The position numbers and the translations under genes are program-made. DNA of 64,000 bases from Ignavibacteria bacterium (GTDB lineage: Bacteria; Bacteroidota; Ignavibacteria; Kapaibacteriales; UBA4661), in NCBI GenBank assembly GCA_014654705.1, contig JACVZY010000011.1:25898-89897 (forward strand), read 5' to 3'. Position 1 is the first letter of the stretch, and the number at the start of each line of letters is the position of its first letter. The notes under the pieces are model-generated. The model was not told the origin of the DNA and did not search any database. It worked only from the letters and a program-made list of their open reading frames with translations. This document shows, piece after piece, positions 17,309 to 26,986 of the stretch.

Positions 17309-18216
17309 AGCGCACCTGCCTTATCGCGTTTGCCTGTGGTCGGTTCTGCTCGCGTATCTGCTCCCGCTTTTTGGAGTGTAAAAAGGAAGGCATCTTCAAG
17401 CGTTGGTTCGGTCTGCGCGGCGCCTTCAAATGGTTTATGTGCTGACACAACGCTGATGTGAACGCCGTCTGGCTTCCGCACAGCGCCGGATATGCGAATC
17501 TGCGAGCGCAGACTATCGAAGGATTCCGAAGAAACGATTCCTTTCCAAACGCTTCCCTCTGCGCTGCGGAGAAGCTCCTCCGGTGTGGAGTATGCCTGTA
17601 AGCGGCTTTGCGCCATGATGGCAATATGCGTGGCAATGGCTTCAATATCGGAAACAATGTGCGTCGAAAGAATGACGAGTTTTTCGCCGCCAATCTCGGA
17701 AAGAATGTTGCGCAAGCGAATGCGCTCTTCGGGGTCAAGTCCGGCGGTCGGTTCGTCCACGATTAGCACGTCGGGGTCGTTGATGAGTGCTTGCGCAATA
17801 CCCAAACGCTGCTTCATGCCGCCGGAGAAGGCAGAGGCAACGCGGTTAGCGACGGTATGAAGATTGACCATTTCGAGTAACTCGCCAACACGGGCTTTGG
17901 AGCGAACACCCTTGAGAGCGGCAAAATAACTGAGAAATTCAAACGCTGTGAGGTTATCGTACACGTCGAAATCTTGCGGCAAAAAGCCCAAACGCGAGCG
18001 CATAGCATCGGGAGATTTGACAATATCTACATCGTTGTAGAAAATCGTGCCCGCACTCGGCTTGGTCACGGTTGTTATCATCTGTATAAGGGTCGTTTTG
18101 CCCGCACCATTGGGACCAAGAAGTCCTACTACCCCTTTGTCAAGGCGCAAAGAAAGCGCATTGACGGCAGTAACACCGGAACTAAAACGTTTGGTAACGC
18201 TGTCGAGTACAAGCAT
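17305..18216 (-). CDS. ABC transporter ATP-binding protein
   Basis: 303 residues. Walker A GPNGAGKT (34-41), ABC signature SGGMKQRLGIAQAL (about 130), Walker B VLIVDEPTAGLD and the H-loop Thr-His (STHIVSDIEAIATHI) are all present, so the ATPase is intact. The closest general type is the NatA/DrrA class that pairs with ABC-2 permeases, consistent with the overlapping permease gene downstream. It lies 63 nt after rho on the same strand and may be co-transcribed with it. Transported substrate unknown. Confidence 0.93.
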   Translation of the reverse strand: MLVLDSVTKRFSSGVTAVNALSLRLDKGVVGLLGPNGAGKTTLIQMITTVTKPSAGTIFYNDVDIVKSPDAMRSRLGFLPQDFDVYDNLTAFEFLSYFAALKGVRSKARVGELLEMVNLHTVANRVASAFSGGMKQRLGIAQALINDPDVLIVDEPTAGLDPEERIRLRNILSEIGGEKLVILSTHIVSDIEAIATHIAIMAQSRLQAYSTPEELLRSAEGSVWKGIVSSESFDSLRSQIRISGAVRKPDGVHISVVSAHKPFEGAAQTEPTLEDAFLFTLQKAGADTRAEPTTGKRDKAGAL

Positions 18217-18279
18217 ACCGCTCTCCTGTTTGTGTTGATGGACAATGATGATTTCTGTGCGCCTCGTTTATTCCGGCGA

Positions 18280-19596
18280 TTAACTACTCATACTGCCCAA
18301 AAATTCTGCATTGCTACGAGTAGATTTGAGGCGGTCTTGAAGCATTTCAATCGCCTCACTGGGGCTGTATTCGTTCAGCAATTTGCGCAAAATCCAAATG
18401 CGATTTAGCTCGGCAGGCGGAAGGAGAAGCTCTTCGCGGCGAGTGCCGGAGCGGTTCACGTCAATAGCGGGATACACGCGGCGCTCGGCAAGTTTGCGGT
18501 CGAGTACAAGTTCCAAATTACCCGTCCCCTTAAATTCCTCAAAAATCACCTCGTCCATACGGCTGCCCGTGTCAACAAGCGCTGTGGCGATAATCGTAAA
18601 AGAGCCGCCTTCGTCCACATTCCGCGCCGCACCGAAAAACCGTTTGGGCTTGTGAAGCGCATTAGCATCCACGCCACCGGAGAGGATTTTGCCGGAGTGC
18701 GGTATGACCGTGTTGTGTGCTCGCGCAAGGCGTGTAATTGAATCCAAGAGAATCACCACATCCTGACGCGCTTCGACAAGACGTTTTGCTTTTTCCATTG
18801 CCATTTCTGCCACCTGCACGTGGCGCTCTGGCGGCTCATCGAAGGTGGAGGCGATAACTTCCGCTTTAACGGACTGCTGCATATCGGTTACTTCCTCAGG
18901 GCGCTCGTCAATGAGCAGGACGATTAACTTTACTTCGGGGTGATTGCGCGTGATGCTATTCGCAATTTTTTGCAGAAGCACCGTTTTACCCGACTTTGGT
19001 GGCGAAACAATCAAGCCGCGCTGCCCTTTGCCAATCGGGCACAAAAGGTCAATGATGCGCATATCCAAATCGCCGGGCGTGGTTTCGAGTTTGAAGCGCT
19101 TTTGCGGATAAATTGGCGTTAGGTTGTCGAAAATTGTGCGGTCACGCATTACCTCAGGGTCAACGTAGTTCACCCGATCAACCTTGAGCAAGGCAAAGAA
19201 GCGCTCTCCTTCTTTCGGGGGGCGTACTTGTCCTGTAACGGTGTCGCCGGTGCGCAGCCCGAACCGCTTAATTTGCGAGGGCGAGACGTATATATCGTCC
19301 GGCGAAGGAAGATAGTTATAGTGCGGCGAGCGCAGGAAACCATAAGCATCCGGCAGTACTTCCAGCACACCTTCGTTGAAGGTCATACCGTTGGAGGGGT
19401 CGAACTGCTTCGCTTGCACGGCAGCAGCAGCTTCGGTGATTTTGAAAATCAGATCTTGTTTGCGCAAGTCTGAAAAATCCGGTATGCCGAGTTGGACGGC
19501 GATGCGGGTGAGCTCGGCAATTTTTTTGGTTTGCAAATCGCCAATGTCAAGATGTGCCGGGTTAATATCGGCAAATTGCGTTTGGGGCTGTGGCAT
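18280..19596 (-). CDS. rho: Transcription termination factor Rho
   Basis: 438 residues, normal for Rho. It has a Rho N-terminal helical domain (about 18-60), a cold-shock-like primary RNA-binding domain (about 70-145, [57 protein letters not shown]), Walker A SPPKSGKT (198-205), [10 protein letters not shown], Walker [17 protein letters not shown], and the R-loop KRFFGAARN. It forms the hexameric RNA-dependent ATPase that ends transcription. The long insertion seen in the N-terminal domain of some Bacteroidota Rho proteins is absent. Confidence 0.98.
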   Translation of the reverse strand: MPQPQTQFADINPAHLDIGDLQTKKIAELTRIAVQLGIPDFSDLRKQDLIFKITEAAAAVQAKQFDPSNGMTFNEGVLEVLPDAYGFLRSPHYNYLPSPDDIYVSPSQIKRFGLRTGDTVTGQVRPPKEGERFFALLKVDRVNYVDPEVMRDRTIFDNLTPIYPQKRFKLETTPGDLDMRIIDLLCPIGKGQRGLIVSPPKSGKTVLLQKIANSITRNHPEVKLIVLLIDERPEEVTDMQQSVKAEVIASTFDEPPERHVQVAEMAMEKAKRLVEARQDVVILLDSITRLARAHNTVIPHSGKILSGGVDANALHKPKRFFGAARNVDEGGSFTIIATALVDTGSRMDEVIFEEFKGTGNLELVLDRKLAERRVYPAIDVNRSGTRREELLLPPAELNRIWILRKLLNEYSPSEAIEMLQDRLKSTRSNAEFLGSMSS

Positions 19597-20295
19597 GAAA
19601 GAACCTTATGTGGAAGGAAATAAAAAAGAAATGAGGAAGGATTTATTGCGATTGGGATGCTTCAAAGAATTGTTTTGATACTCTGCTCTATCAATATGCT
19701 CTCTTGGTCTTATTTATACTCAAATGCCCTCTATCTTCGCCATCGGAAGACCTGCCGAAAAAAGTGTATGATTGCTCAATATCCACAAATGCGGGAGTCC
19801 AATACACAGTACGGCACCGAAAACGTTGATAAAAACGTTTAAGAGAATCACCAAGGGGAAGTAATGTTCGGTAAAGATATGCACCCCAACGAAAGGTGCG
19901 AAACAGGGGATGTAGAGCAAATTCGCAGAGTAGATGTGCATTGGCGAGTACAACGACTCATGCACGGCAAGGCTCGTTACGTCTATGATTGCTGCATTGC
20001 TCAATCAGTACGTTCTGAAGCAAGGCGCTGACGGCAATGTGCTGAAGCAGACGGGCAAATATAGCATTTTTTTCGTGATTCACAACAAGCAAATACGGAA
20101 GCACTTTTTTGAACGTGGGAAATGTATATGAATACGATATTCGCTGAGATATAGAGTTCTAAATAGATGGAGCAAAATTTTGCTCCGGACTGCTGACATA
20201 ATTGAGCGCTTGGAGTGCAAACGGAAGTTCGCAAGCATTCAAGTCTATTGCAAACTTCCGCTCGCACTTCATTGGCTATTTGTTTTTTAGCAACT
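19597..20295. other. Intergenic region of about 700 bp with no supported gene
   Basis: The region between rho and the GT9 gene is more AT-rich by eye than its surroundings. The only frame of note is minus-strand 19720-20004 (94 residues, with the hydrophobic stretch YFPLVILLNVFINVFGAVLCIGL), which I do not recognise. It lacks a clear ribosome-binding site and could be the remnant of a membrane-protein gene. The part proximal to rho (19597-19700) would hold the rho promoter and leader, but no clear promoter is visible. Confidence 0.4.
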
Positions 20296-21369
20296 CTAAG
20301 CTATCTCTTGCCGTGAGACCAGTTCCCAAGCAGCATCGGCTACGCTCTCGGCTGAAACGAGCTTCATGCACTTGAAATGCCCTTTCGGACACGATTCGCG
20401 TCCGATATGCGTGCATGGGCGGCAGTCCACGGTAGCTTGTGCAATGCGGTGCGGAACGCGAAATGGCGCAAAACCCAATTCCGGCACCGTCGAGCCAAAG
20501 ACCGTCACAAGCGGAACACCACGCGCTGCGGCAAGGTGCATCACGCCCGTATCGTTGCAAAGAAGCAGTGCGCATGAATCCAGTGTTCGTGCGGTGTCCG
20601 TGAGCGATGATGCGCCATAAGCATTTTGTAAACGCACCTTCCCTTCTAAAAGCGATGCTACACCTGCGCATAAGTCTGCATCTGCTTTCCCGCCCAAGAG
20701 GACAATTTCGGATTCTCTGCCCTCACGCCGTAAGCGCTCCGTAAGTATGAGTGCGCTTTCCGCAAAATGCTCCGGCAGCCAGCGTTTTGTGGCGTGGTGC
20801 GCTCCTGGAGCAAGAGCAATGCGGACAATATCGGTTGTTATTGCTTGGCGAAGATGAAAAACATTCTCCTCCGGCAACCAAAATTCCAAACCCTGCCCGT
20901 CATCGTGTACGCCCAGCACTGAAGCGGTTTCACGGTAGCGCTCGGTACTATGCAGCGTTTTGGAATGAAAATTGCTTTTCAAATGCACAAGAGCAAGTTT
21001 GTGGACGCGATGCTTCTTGATACGGCGTACATTTTCCCCCAGCCCGCTTCTGATAAGGCGTGAGCGGTGATTGCGCTGAAGGTCGAGAATCCAATCGTAG
21101 CGCGTGTTGCCTGTCGTTTCTGCAAGCGATTGTTGGATTTCTTTTTTCCACCGAGAAAGTTCAGCACGAGTAAATGAACGTTTGTAGGCGTGGACACTGC
21201 GGCAATGCGGGTTGTAGCGGAAAATGTCGCTCCATTCTTCATTCGTGCACACGTCTATCCGCGCATCGGGAAACTGCGTGCGGAGTTCACGGACAAGCAT
21301 TGTGGCGAGCAGCACATCGCCCATAGAACTGAGACGAATGACAAGAACTGAACGAATTATTGGAAGCAT
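20296..21369 (-). CDS. Glycosyltransferase family 9 (heptosyltransferase-like)
   Basis: 357 residues. The N-terminal motif VLVIRLSSMGDVLLATMLVRELR is the GT9 signature (RxSxxGDxLLxxP-like). The nucleotide-sugar-binding C-terminal half contains APGAHHATKRWLPEHF and the ligand motif NDTGVMHLAAARGVPLVTVFGST, followed by the CxPCxxxG-type stretch DCRPCTHIGRESCPKGHFKCM. GT9 enzymes (RfaC/RfaF/RfaQ) transfer ADP-heptose onto lipid A-core LPS at the inner membrane. The exact acceptor cannot be read from sequence. It is divergently oriented from the 21492 gene. A second, more distant GT9 gene lies at 34890-36047. Confidence 0.92.
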   Translation of the reverse strand: MLPIIRSVLVIRLSSMGDVLLATMLVRELRTQFPDARIDVCTNEEWSDIFRYNPHCRSVHAYKRSFTRAELSRWKKEIQQSLAETTGNTRYDWILDLQRNHRSRLIRSGLGENVRRIKKHRVHKLALVHLKSNFHSKTLHSTERYRETASVLGVHDDGQGLEFWLPEENVFHLRQAITTDIVRIALAPGAHHATKRWLPEHFAESALILTERLRREGRESEIVLLGGKADADLCAGVASLLEGKVRLQNAYGASSLTDTARTLDSCALLLCNDTGVMHLAAARGVPLVTVFGSTVPELGFAPFRVPHRIAQATVDCRPCTHIGRESCPKGHFKCMKLVSAESVADAAWELVSRQEIA

Positions 21370-21491
21370 AAAAACAAGACGTGAGTTTTTTCGTGAAATA
21401 TCGTACTTTGCAAGTTCCTACGTTTTGTACTCGTGTGCAAATGGAATATTTTGCAGTCATTACTTTTTTTACCCCTTAACCAACAGCACCC

Positions 21492-21878
21492 ATGCCGCCG
21501 GAACCAGTACAAGAAGATATTGTCGAGGTGATTCTCCGTGAAATACCGGAATTTGCTGGCAATGACAAACGAATGTTGTTGGACAAACAGCAGCTTTATG
21601 CCGCATTCCCAAAGATGGGCGTAGGCGTAGGGCTGAATGCGGCGGTTATCAGGCAGCTTGTCAGGCTTTGTAACACGGGGTACACGCAGGTAGTGGCAAT
21701 TATTATTCGTGGATTTTTGCGTCTGCCGGACGAATCGTCGCGCCAGAAAGATGCCGCCACTGTGGATGTACGAGTTATTCTGCTGAATGCTGAGGGCAAG
21801 GAATCAACACATGACTACACGTTGCTTTGCCATTACCAGCCCTTGCTGAAGGCGTTTGAAGTGATGAACATCTCCTAA
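21492..21878 (+). CDS. Conserved-looking hypothetical protein
   Basis: 128 residues from ATG 21492 (MPPEPVQEDIVEVILREIPE). I do not recognise the family. It is soluble with mixed alpha/beta content and no signal peptide; the segment TGYTQVVAIIIRGFLRLPDE is the most structured-looking part. It lies 77 nt upstream of ruvA on the same strand, and its codon use looks like that of its neighbours, so it is probably real. No function proposed. Confidence 0.6.
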   Translation: MPPEPVQEDIVEVILREIPEFAGNDKRMLLDKQQLYAAFPKMGVGVGLNAAVIRQLVRLCNTGYTQVVAIIIRGFLRLPDESSRQKDAATVDVRVILLNAEGKESTHDYTLLCHYQPLLKAFEVMNIS

Positions 21879-21955
21879 TTTATCAGTTCCCCTCAAGGTT
21901 TCAGGATACTTCGTATCATTTTTTCGTTTTATTTTTTGCATCCATTCTACGCACT

Positions 21956-22567
21956 ATGATTGCTCAACTTCGCGGTTCGCTTGTTCATAAAACGCCCGTT
22001 GATGTCGTGATAGACTGTGGCGGCGTTGGTTATCAGGTTTCGGTCTCGACGATTACTTCCGATAAACTGCCCGATGTCGGTGCGCCCGTTACACTGCTGA
22101 CAATGATGATTGTCCGCGAAGATGCACAGCAGCTTTTTGGATTCTTGAGCGATGCCGAGCGTGATATTTTCAAATTGCTTATTTCCATTAGCGGTATCGG
22201 ACCCAAAATTGCCATTACGATTTTGTCTGCCGGCAATTTGCCCGAACTGCAGGATACCATCATGCGAGGCGACCTTTCGCGCTTGCAAAAACTGCCCGGT
22301 GTAGGCAAAAAGACAGCCGAACGGATTATTGTGGAGTTGAAGGACAAAATCGGTAAGGTAGAAGGCTTCGAGGAATCGCCCGAAGACGCGATTGCAAGCG
22401 CCACGCAGCGCGATGTGCGCGAAGAAACCCTTGCCGCGATGGTCAAACTCGGCTACCAACGCGCCGCCGCCGACAAAGCCATCAAGTCCGCGCTCCAAGC
22501 TGACCCAAATGTCCAATTTACAGTCGAGCAGCTTTTGCGCAAAGCTCTTCGCAACGTGCTTCGTTAA
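21956..22567 (+). CDS. ruvA: Holliday junction branch migration protein RuvA
   Basis: 203 residues, the usual length. The N-terminal OB fold starts MIAQLRGSLVHKTPVDVVIDCGGVGYQVSVS. The central helix-hairpin-helix repeats are clear (LLISISGIGPKIAITIL and LQKLPGVGKKTAERIIVELKDK). The C-terminal domain that contacts RuvB (residues about 150-200, REETLAAMVKLGYQRAAADKAI) is complete. RuvA tetramers bind the four-way junction and load the RuvB motor. ruvB and ruvC are not in this window. Confidence 0.98.
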   Translation: MIAQLRGSLVHKTPVDVVIDCGGVGYQVSVSTITSDKLPDVGAPVTLLTMMIVREDAQQLFGFLSDAERDIFKLLISISGIGPKIAITILSAGNLPELQDTIMRGDLSRLQKLPGVGKKTAERIIVELKDKIGKVEGFEESPEDAIASATQRDVREETLAAMVKLGYQRAAADKAIKSALQADPNVQFTVEQLLRKALRNVLR

Positions 22568-22591
22568 TTCTTCTCATTTTTTTTCTGCTTC

Positions 22592-25270
22592 ATGGATAGT
22601 CTTATTTCATTCTTGCAAAAAATATCGCAGACACCGCGCCGAAAGCGGTCTGTACGTTCTCTGGCGTATTCTCTTCTGCTTGCTTTTCTCTTGACAACCC
22701 TTACGGTCTTTGCTCAAAAAAACGTCGGGAAGCCTGAACGAATGCAGGAAACGGTGAAAGCAACGTCCGAAGGTCGTGATTTCTGGGTGTGTTTCCAGAA
22801 AAATGATAATGAATCGAAGCGTGACCCCCGCACAGGAAAGCTCCCGCAGTTGAATCAGCTTTTTTTGGAGTTATTCATTACCTCCAATGAAGATACACGA
22901 GTTCGTATTGAGATTGACGGGCTGCTCTTCAAGCAAGAAAGCCGGATACGGGGTGGAACCGTGCTGCAAGTTCGTATCGACACTGCTGCACAGGTTCGTT
23001 CCAGTGAAGTGCCGGAGCGTCTCGCCGTGCATATTACCTCCGAAAAGCCTGTTAGTGTCTACGGTCTTAGCCATCGCTTTCAAACAACCGATAGTTTTAT
23101 GGGCTTGCCCGTGGAAGCGCTTGGAACGGAGTACCGTGCTATTGCGTACTACCGATTGACCGAAAGTCTTATCGGGCAGCTTGCCGTGATTGCCACTGAC
23201 GATAGTACAAGCGTTACCATTACGCCAACATCTCTTACCGCAGCAGGCAGACCTGCCAACGTGCCTTTTACTGTGCAACTCCGCAAGGGTGATGTTTATC
23301 AGGTTAGCGGCGCATCTGCAGGCAAAAGTCTGGTATCGGATTTGACAGGAACGTTGGTGCAATCAAATAAGCCCATTGCAGTCTTTAGCGGGCATAGTGG
23401 CGCATACATACCGATTCCCGAGCAGGGGTATAATCATCTTGTCGAGCAGCTTCCGCCGGTATCGGCGTGGGGTCGGCATTATTACGTCGGGAAATTTTTC
23501 GGGCGTACCAAATCCACAATTCGAGTCGTCGCGGCGGAAAATGACACGAAGGTCTTTTCCAATGGGCAGCTTGTGTCTGTGCTGAATGCGGGCGAATTCT
23601 ACGAAGATGGTAACGTAACAAGCCACACTCAAATCACGGGCGACAAGCGTATTATGGTTGCCCAGTTCGCGCACGGTTATGTAAACTCGCTGGATTCCAT
23701 TGGTGACCCGATGATGATTTTGATAACCCCGACACAGCAATTCTTGAAGCACTACCGTATGGCGACACCGATTCGCGGTGAGTGGCGGCATTACGTCAAT
23801 ATCGTCGTTCCGCGCCAAGCGGCTTCCAGTCTGAGAATTGACGGCAAACCCGTGAGTGAAAAAGCCTTTGTGCCCTTTGGTGAAAGCCGTTACGACCTCG
23901 CGCAAATCAGCCTTGGTTTTGGAACGCACACTTTTGACTGCAATGAGCCGTTTGGTTTGTATAGTTATGGTTTTGGCTACGGTCAAGATAGCTACGATGC
24001 GTACGGTAATATGATTGGGCAGTCTTTTCTTCAGCTAACTGCCGTGAAGGATACCTTGCCGCCTACGATGGATATTTTGTACACAAAATCGCAGAATGCG
24101 GCACGAGAGAAAACACCCACTTCAAATAATGGAGAGCAAACAACCGCAAAGCTGCTTCAGCGCACATTGGCGGACTCGCTCACGGCGGAAGAGCAATTCG
24201 AGCAACTCCTTCAGCGCCGTGCATTGGCGAGGCTTCAGTTGAGCGATGGAGAAGTCGGCGGGCGGCTCTTGAAGCCGCTTACGGCAGCCGCAAGCGGACG
24301 GGCAAAGATACTCATCCGTGATGACCGCGAAGATGACCGTGGGCTTGCTTCGGCGCGGGTGATAAATTCGGGCGGTTTAGTGCTTTCTGAGCCAATTGTT
24401 TCTGCTGGAGCGCCCCAAGCCGAACTCGCTTTCGATGAAACGCTCCAGACCGGAAGCGGTCGGGCACTTTTGGAACTCAGCGATATTGCAGGAAATAAAA
24501 GCATTTACACGCTTTGCTTTGCGAAAGACCAACTCGGTACGGACAATCTTCTGACGCTGACCCAAGGAGAAACGGACTATTGCCCCAAGCGCACCCTGTG
24601 GTACGCAGGCGTGTATGGCTCCGTAGGCATTACAACGCATGACGCACGTTTTGGAGCGCTGCCCGGCATACCTGCTGTGGGAACATTTTCCAGCGACCAA
24701 AGTGCGAGTATTCTGCCAACGGGCGTTGGTGTGGTGTTGGGGCATCGTCTGTCGTCGCTTCTTGGTGTATCGGTGCGTGCTGGGCTGGAGCGCTTTCCGG
24801 GAAGTCTTCGCGCTGCTGACACTGTTGTAGCGGGTTCTGTGAGGCTTTTGGATGGTTCGCTTGCCCCGCTCTGGCTTGCGCAGACACTGAGTTTGCAAAA
24901 CTCATACTTGTCCTTAACGCTTGCGGGAGAGATATTCATAACAAATAATTTCTATGCACTTTTGGGCGTAAAAGCCGCATATGCACTCAGCAAAGCAGTA
25001 GATTCTCGCGCTGAGGTGGTAACGCCGGATAATTTCAAACTCCTTGACCGCCCGGAAAATAAAGCTCGCACACTTACGGGCGAACTTCCAGCTCTGCAAA
25101 CATTGATTCCATCGGCTGTTGGCGGTATGGGTATTACTCTTCCGGTGTGGCGTAATATCGCCTTTTGCGCAGAAGCACTCTATTCGTATCCGCTTGGAAG
25201 TGTTGTAGATGGCGGCTCATGGCGCATTTCGCAAGTCACGCTTAATATCGGTGCAAGGGTGCGACTATGA
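22592..25270 (+). CDS. IgGFc-binding-like N-terminal domain fused to C-terminal outer-membrane beta-barrel
   Basis: 892 residues. A signal peptide (about 20-50, SLAYSLLLAFLLTTLTVFAQ) precedes GRDFWVCFQKN, the start of an IgGFc-binding-protein N-terminal-type region (about 60-480). Its typical motifs are FLELFITSNEDTRVRIEI, VSVYGLSHRFQTTDSFMGLPVEALGTEYRAI, VFSGHSGAYIP...NHLVEQLPPVSAWGRHYYV and TKVFSNG. The C-terminal part (about 665-892, from LWYAGVYGSVGITTHDARFGALPG) is an outer-membrane beta-barrel related to the N-terminal barrels of the genes at 45248-47482 and 53587-55773. The IgGFc-like region would therefore be displayed from, or tethered to, a barrel in the outer membrane. The stop overlaps the ccmB start (ATGA at 25267-25270). 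Function unknown. Confidence 0.82.
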   Translation: MDSLISFLQKISQTPRRKRSVRSLAYSLLLAFLLTTLTVFAQKNVGKPERMQETVKATSEGRDFWVCFQKNDNESKRDPRTGKLPQLNQLFLELFITSNEDTRVRIEIDGLLFKQESRIRGGTVLQVRIDTAAQVRSSEVPERLAVHITSEKPVSVYGLSHRFQTTDSFMGLPVEALGTEYRAIAYYRLTESLIGQLAVIATDDSTSVTITPTSLTAAGRPANVPFTVQLRKGDVYQVSGASAGKSLVSDLTGTLVQSNKPIAVFSGHSGAYIPIPEQGYNHLVEQLPPVSAWGRHYYVGKFFGRTKSTIRVVAAENDTKVFSNGQLVSVLNAGEFYEDGNVTSHTQITGDKRIMVAQFAHGYVNSLDSIGDPMMILITPTQQFLKHYRMATPIRGEWRHYVNIVVPRQAASSLRIDGKPVSEKAFVPFGESRYDLAQISLGFGTHTFDCNEPFGLYSYGFGYGQDSYDAYGNMIGQSFLQLTAVKDTLPPTMDILYTKSQNAAREKTPTSNNGEQTTAKLLQRTLADSLTAEEQFEQLLQRRALARLQLSDGEVGGRLLKPLTAAASGRAKILIRDDREDDRGLASARVINSGGLVLSEPIVSAGAPQAELAFDETLQTGSGRALLELSDIAGNKSIYTLCFAKDQLGTDNLLTLTQGETDYCPKRTLWYAGVYGSVGITTHDARFGALPGIPAVGTFSSDQSASILPTGVGVVLGHRLSSLLGVSVRAGLERFPGSLRAADTVVAGSVRLLDGSLAPLWLAQTLSLQNSYLSLTLAGEIFITNNFYALLGVKAAYALSKAVDSRAEVVTPDNFKLLDRPENKARTLTGELPALQTLIPSAVGGMGITLPVWRNIAFCAEALYSYPLGSVVDGGSWRISQVTLNIGARVRL

Positions 25271-25938
25271 GGATGCTGCGAAGTGTGATTGCTGTTTTTC
25301 TCAAAGATGTTCGTAGTGAAGTCAAGACGCGCTATGCGATGAATGCTATTTTAATGTTCGTGTTGACTGCAGTCGCTGTTATTGCATTTAGCTCAGCAGG
25401 AGAAAAAATCACCAATGGCATAGCGGCTTCTATGCTGTGGATAGTCCTTTTTTTTAGTGCGATGACGGGCTTGCAGAAAAGTTTTGTGAGTGAAGAGGAG
25501 CGTGGTACGTCGCTGATACTCAGTCTTCATGCGCCTTCGCTGGCTATTTACTTTGGCAAACTGCTCTTTAATATGGCGCTGACGCTGTTGCTCTATGGCT
25601 TGGCAACGATTGCATTTTTTGTGTTTATCAATGATGTCGAAATTCGTTCACCACTGCTTTTCTGGACAAGTTTTGTGCTCGGAAGCCTCGCTACGGCAAG
25701 TGCGACGACGATTATTGCGGCTATTATTGCAAAGGCAAACACCAAAGCGGCACTTTTTCCGGTGCTATCGTTTCCGGTGCTTCTGCCGCTTATCCTTTCC
25801 GGCGTAGAAACCACCTACCAAGCGCTTTCCGGCGTTGCTTTCGCCGAGGCACGGAATAATTTTCAAATTATCGGCGCATATATGGTCGTGGTGATTGCTG
25901 TCTCCTTTATGCTTTTTGATTTTGTCTGGAAAGAGTAA
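25267..25938 (+). CDS. ccmB: Heme exporter protein CcmB
   Basis: 223 residues with six hydrophobic segments, and the CcmB family pattern FLKDVRSEVKTRYAMNAILMFVL, then LFFSAMTGLQKSFVSEEERGTSLILSLHAP, which is the most recognisable block. CcmB is the membrane subunit of the CcmAB ABC exporter used in cytochrome c maturation. The usual partner genes (ccmA, ccmC, ccmE, ccmF) are not in the window. The start overlaps the previous gene by four bases, suggesting coupling with a surface protein of apparently unrelated function. Confidence 0.88.
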   Translation: MRMLRSVIAVFLKDVRSEVKTRYAMNAILMFVLTAVAVIAFSSAGEKITNGIAASMLWIVLFFSAMTGLQKSFVSEEERGTSLILSLHAPSLAIYFGKLLFNMALTLLLYGLATIAFFVFINDVEIRSPLLFWTSFVLGSLATASATTIIAAIIAKANTKAALFPVLSFPVLLPLILSGVETTYQALSGVAFAEARNNFQIIGAYMVVVIAVSFMLFDFVWKE

Positions 25939-25944
25939 TCAACA

Positions 25945-26979
25945 ATGGAGGCAACGATGAATGGCGATGTACTGTCAACAGGAAGCAAGCCGATGATAAG
26001 TATTCAATCACTTGCTGAGGCGCTCTGCTCCGGCAGTCGCCGTGCCTTAGCAAAGGCAATTACGCTTGTGGAAAGTGCTCGGGTGGAGGATGCGGACACA
26101 GCGCAAGAACTCTTGAACATGATTCTGCCTCACACAGGGAAGTCAAGGAGAATCGGGATTACCGGTGTGCCGGGCGTGGGAAAAAGCACGTTTATTGAGG
26201 CATTCGGACTCATGCTCATTCAGGCAAATAAAAAAGTAGCCGTGCTGGCAATAGATCCGTCGAGCGAGCGCACGGGCGGCAGTATTCTAGGCGATAAGAC
26301 CCGTATGATGGAGCTTTCGCGTTCCCTGAGCGCCTTTATTCGCCCTTCGCCCGCAGGCACTACGCTGGGCGGTGTTGCGCGGCGCACCCGCGAAACGATG
26401 CTGCTCTGCGAGGCAGCAGGATTTGATATTGTGCTTGTCGAAACGGTTGGTGTTGGGCAGTCGGAAACAGCTGTTGCGCAGATGGTCGATTTTTTTCTTG
26501 TGCTGGCGCTTGCTGGTGCCGGGGACGAGCTGCAAGGAATGAAGCGAGGTATTATGGAACTTGCCGACGGTATCGCTATCAATAAGGCGGAAGCTGCGAA
26601 CCGTGAAGCGGCCGAGCGTGCCGCGCAGCATATTCGGAACGGGTTGCACTTCGCAACGCCAAAATACGAGGATTGGCAAGTGCCCGTCGTGTTGTGCAGC
26701 GCTGTGGAGCGGAGTGGTTTGGAAGAAATTTGGGGAACCATTACGCGGTTTGCTGAGGAGAATCCCGAGCGAATCAAGCAATTACGACGCTCACAAGCAG
26801 TCCGCTGGATGCGCGAAACTGTGAATAACGGTCTTCAGCGCTTGGTGGAGCGTGAGCCGGAGCTTCGCGCTCTCAAGAGCGCACTAGAGCAAAGCGTGTT
26901 CGAGGAAACACTCTCGCCAACATCGGCAGCGGCACAGTTTCTGGGGGCGCTGGAAGCGGTGTGGAGAAAGGGGCTGTAA
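25945..26979 (+). CDS. meaB: Methylmalonyl-CoA mutase-associated GTPase MeaB
   Basis: 344 residues. The G domain has Walker A GVPGVGKS (74-81) in RIGITGVPGVGKSTFIEAFG, followed by the highly conserved VAVLAIDPSSERTGGSILGDKTRM, FIRPSPAGTTLGGVARRTRE and VETVGVGQSETAV. MeaB/ArgK proteins are chaperones that load and protect adenosylcobalamin in methylmalonyl-CoA mutase. The base-recognition NKxD-type motif reads INKAE, usual for the family. ATG 25957 is an alternative start. It lies 6 nt after ccmB and converges with folD. Confidence 0.96.
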   Translation: MEATMNGDVLSTGSKPMISIQSLAEALCSGSRRALAKAITLVESARVEDADTAQELLNMILPHTGKSRRIGITGVPGVGKSTFIEAFGLMLIQANKKVAVLAIDPSSERTGGSILGDKTRMMELSRSLSAFIRPSPAGTTLGGVARRTRETMLLCEAAGFDIVLVETVGVGQSETAVAQMVDFFLVLALAGAGDELQGMKRGIMELADGIAINKAEAANREAAERAAQHIRNGLHFATPKYEDWQVPVVLCSAVERSGLEEIWGTITRFAEENPERIKQLRRSQAVRWMRETVNNGLQRLVEREPELRALKSALEQSVFEETLSPTSAAAQFLGALEAVWRKGL

Positions 26980-26986
26980 CGGATTT

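Noticed and set aside
19720..20004. Minus-strand frame of 94 residues with a hydrophobic helix
   Set aside because: No recognised family or ribosome-binding site; sits in a 700-bp AT-richer gap. Mentioned as a possible remnant only.
25267..25938. ccmB as evidence of a cytochrome maturation operon here
   Set aside because: No other ccm genes are in the window; the neighbouring genes are unrelated.
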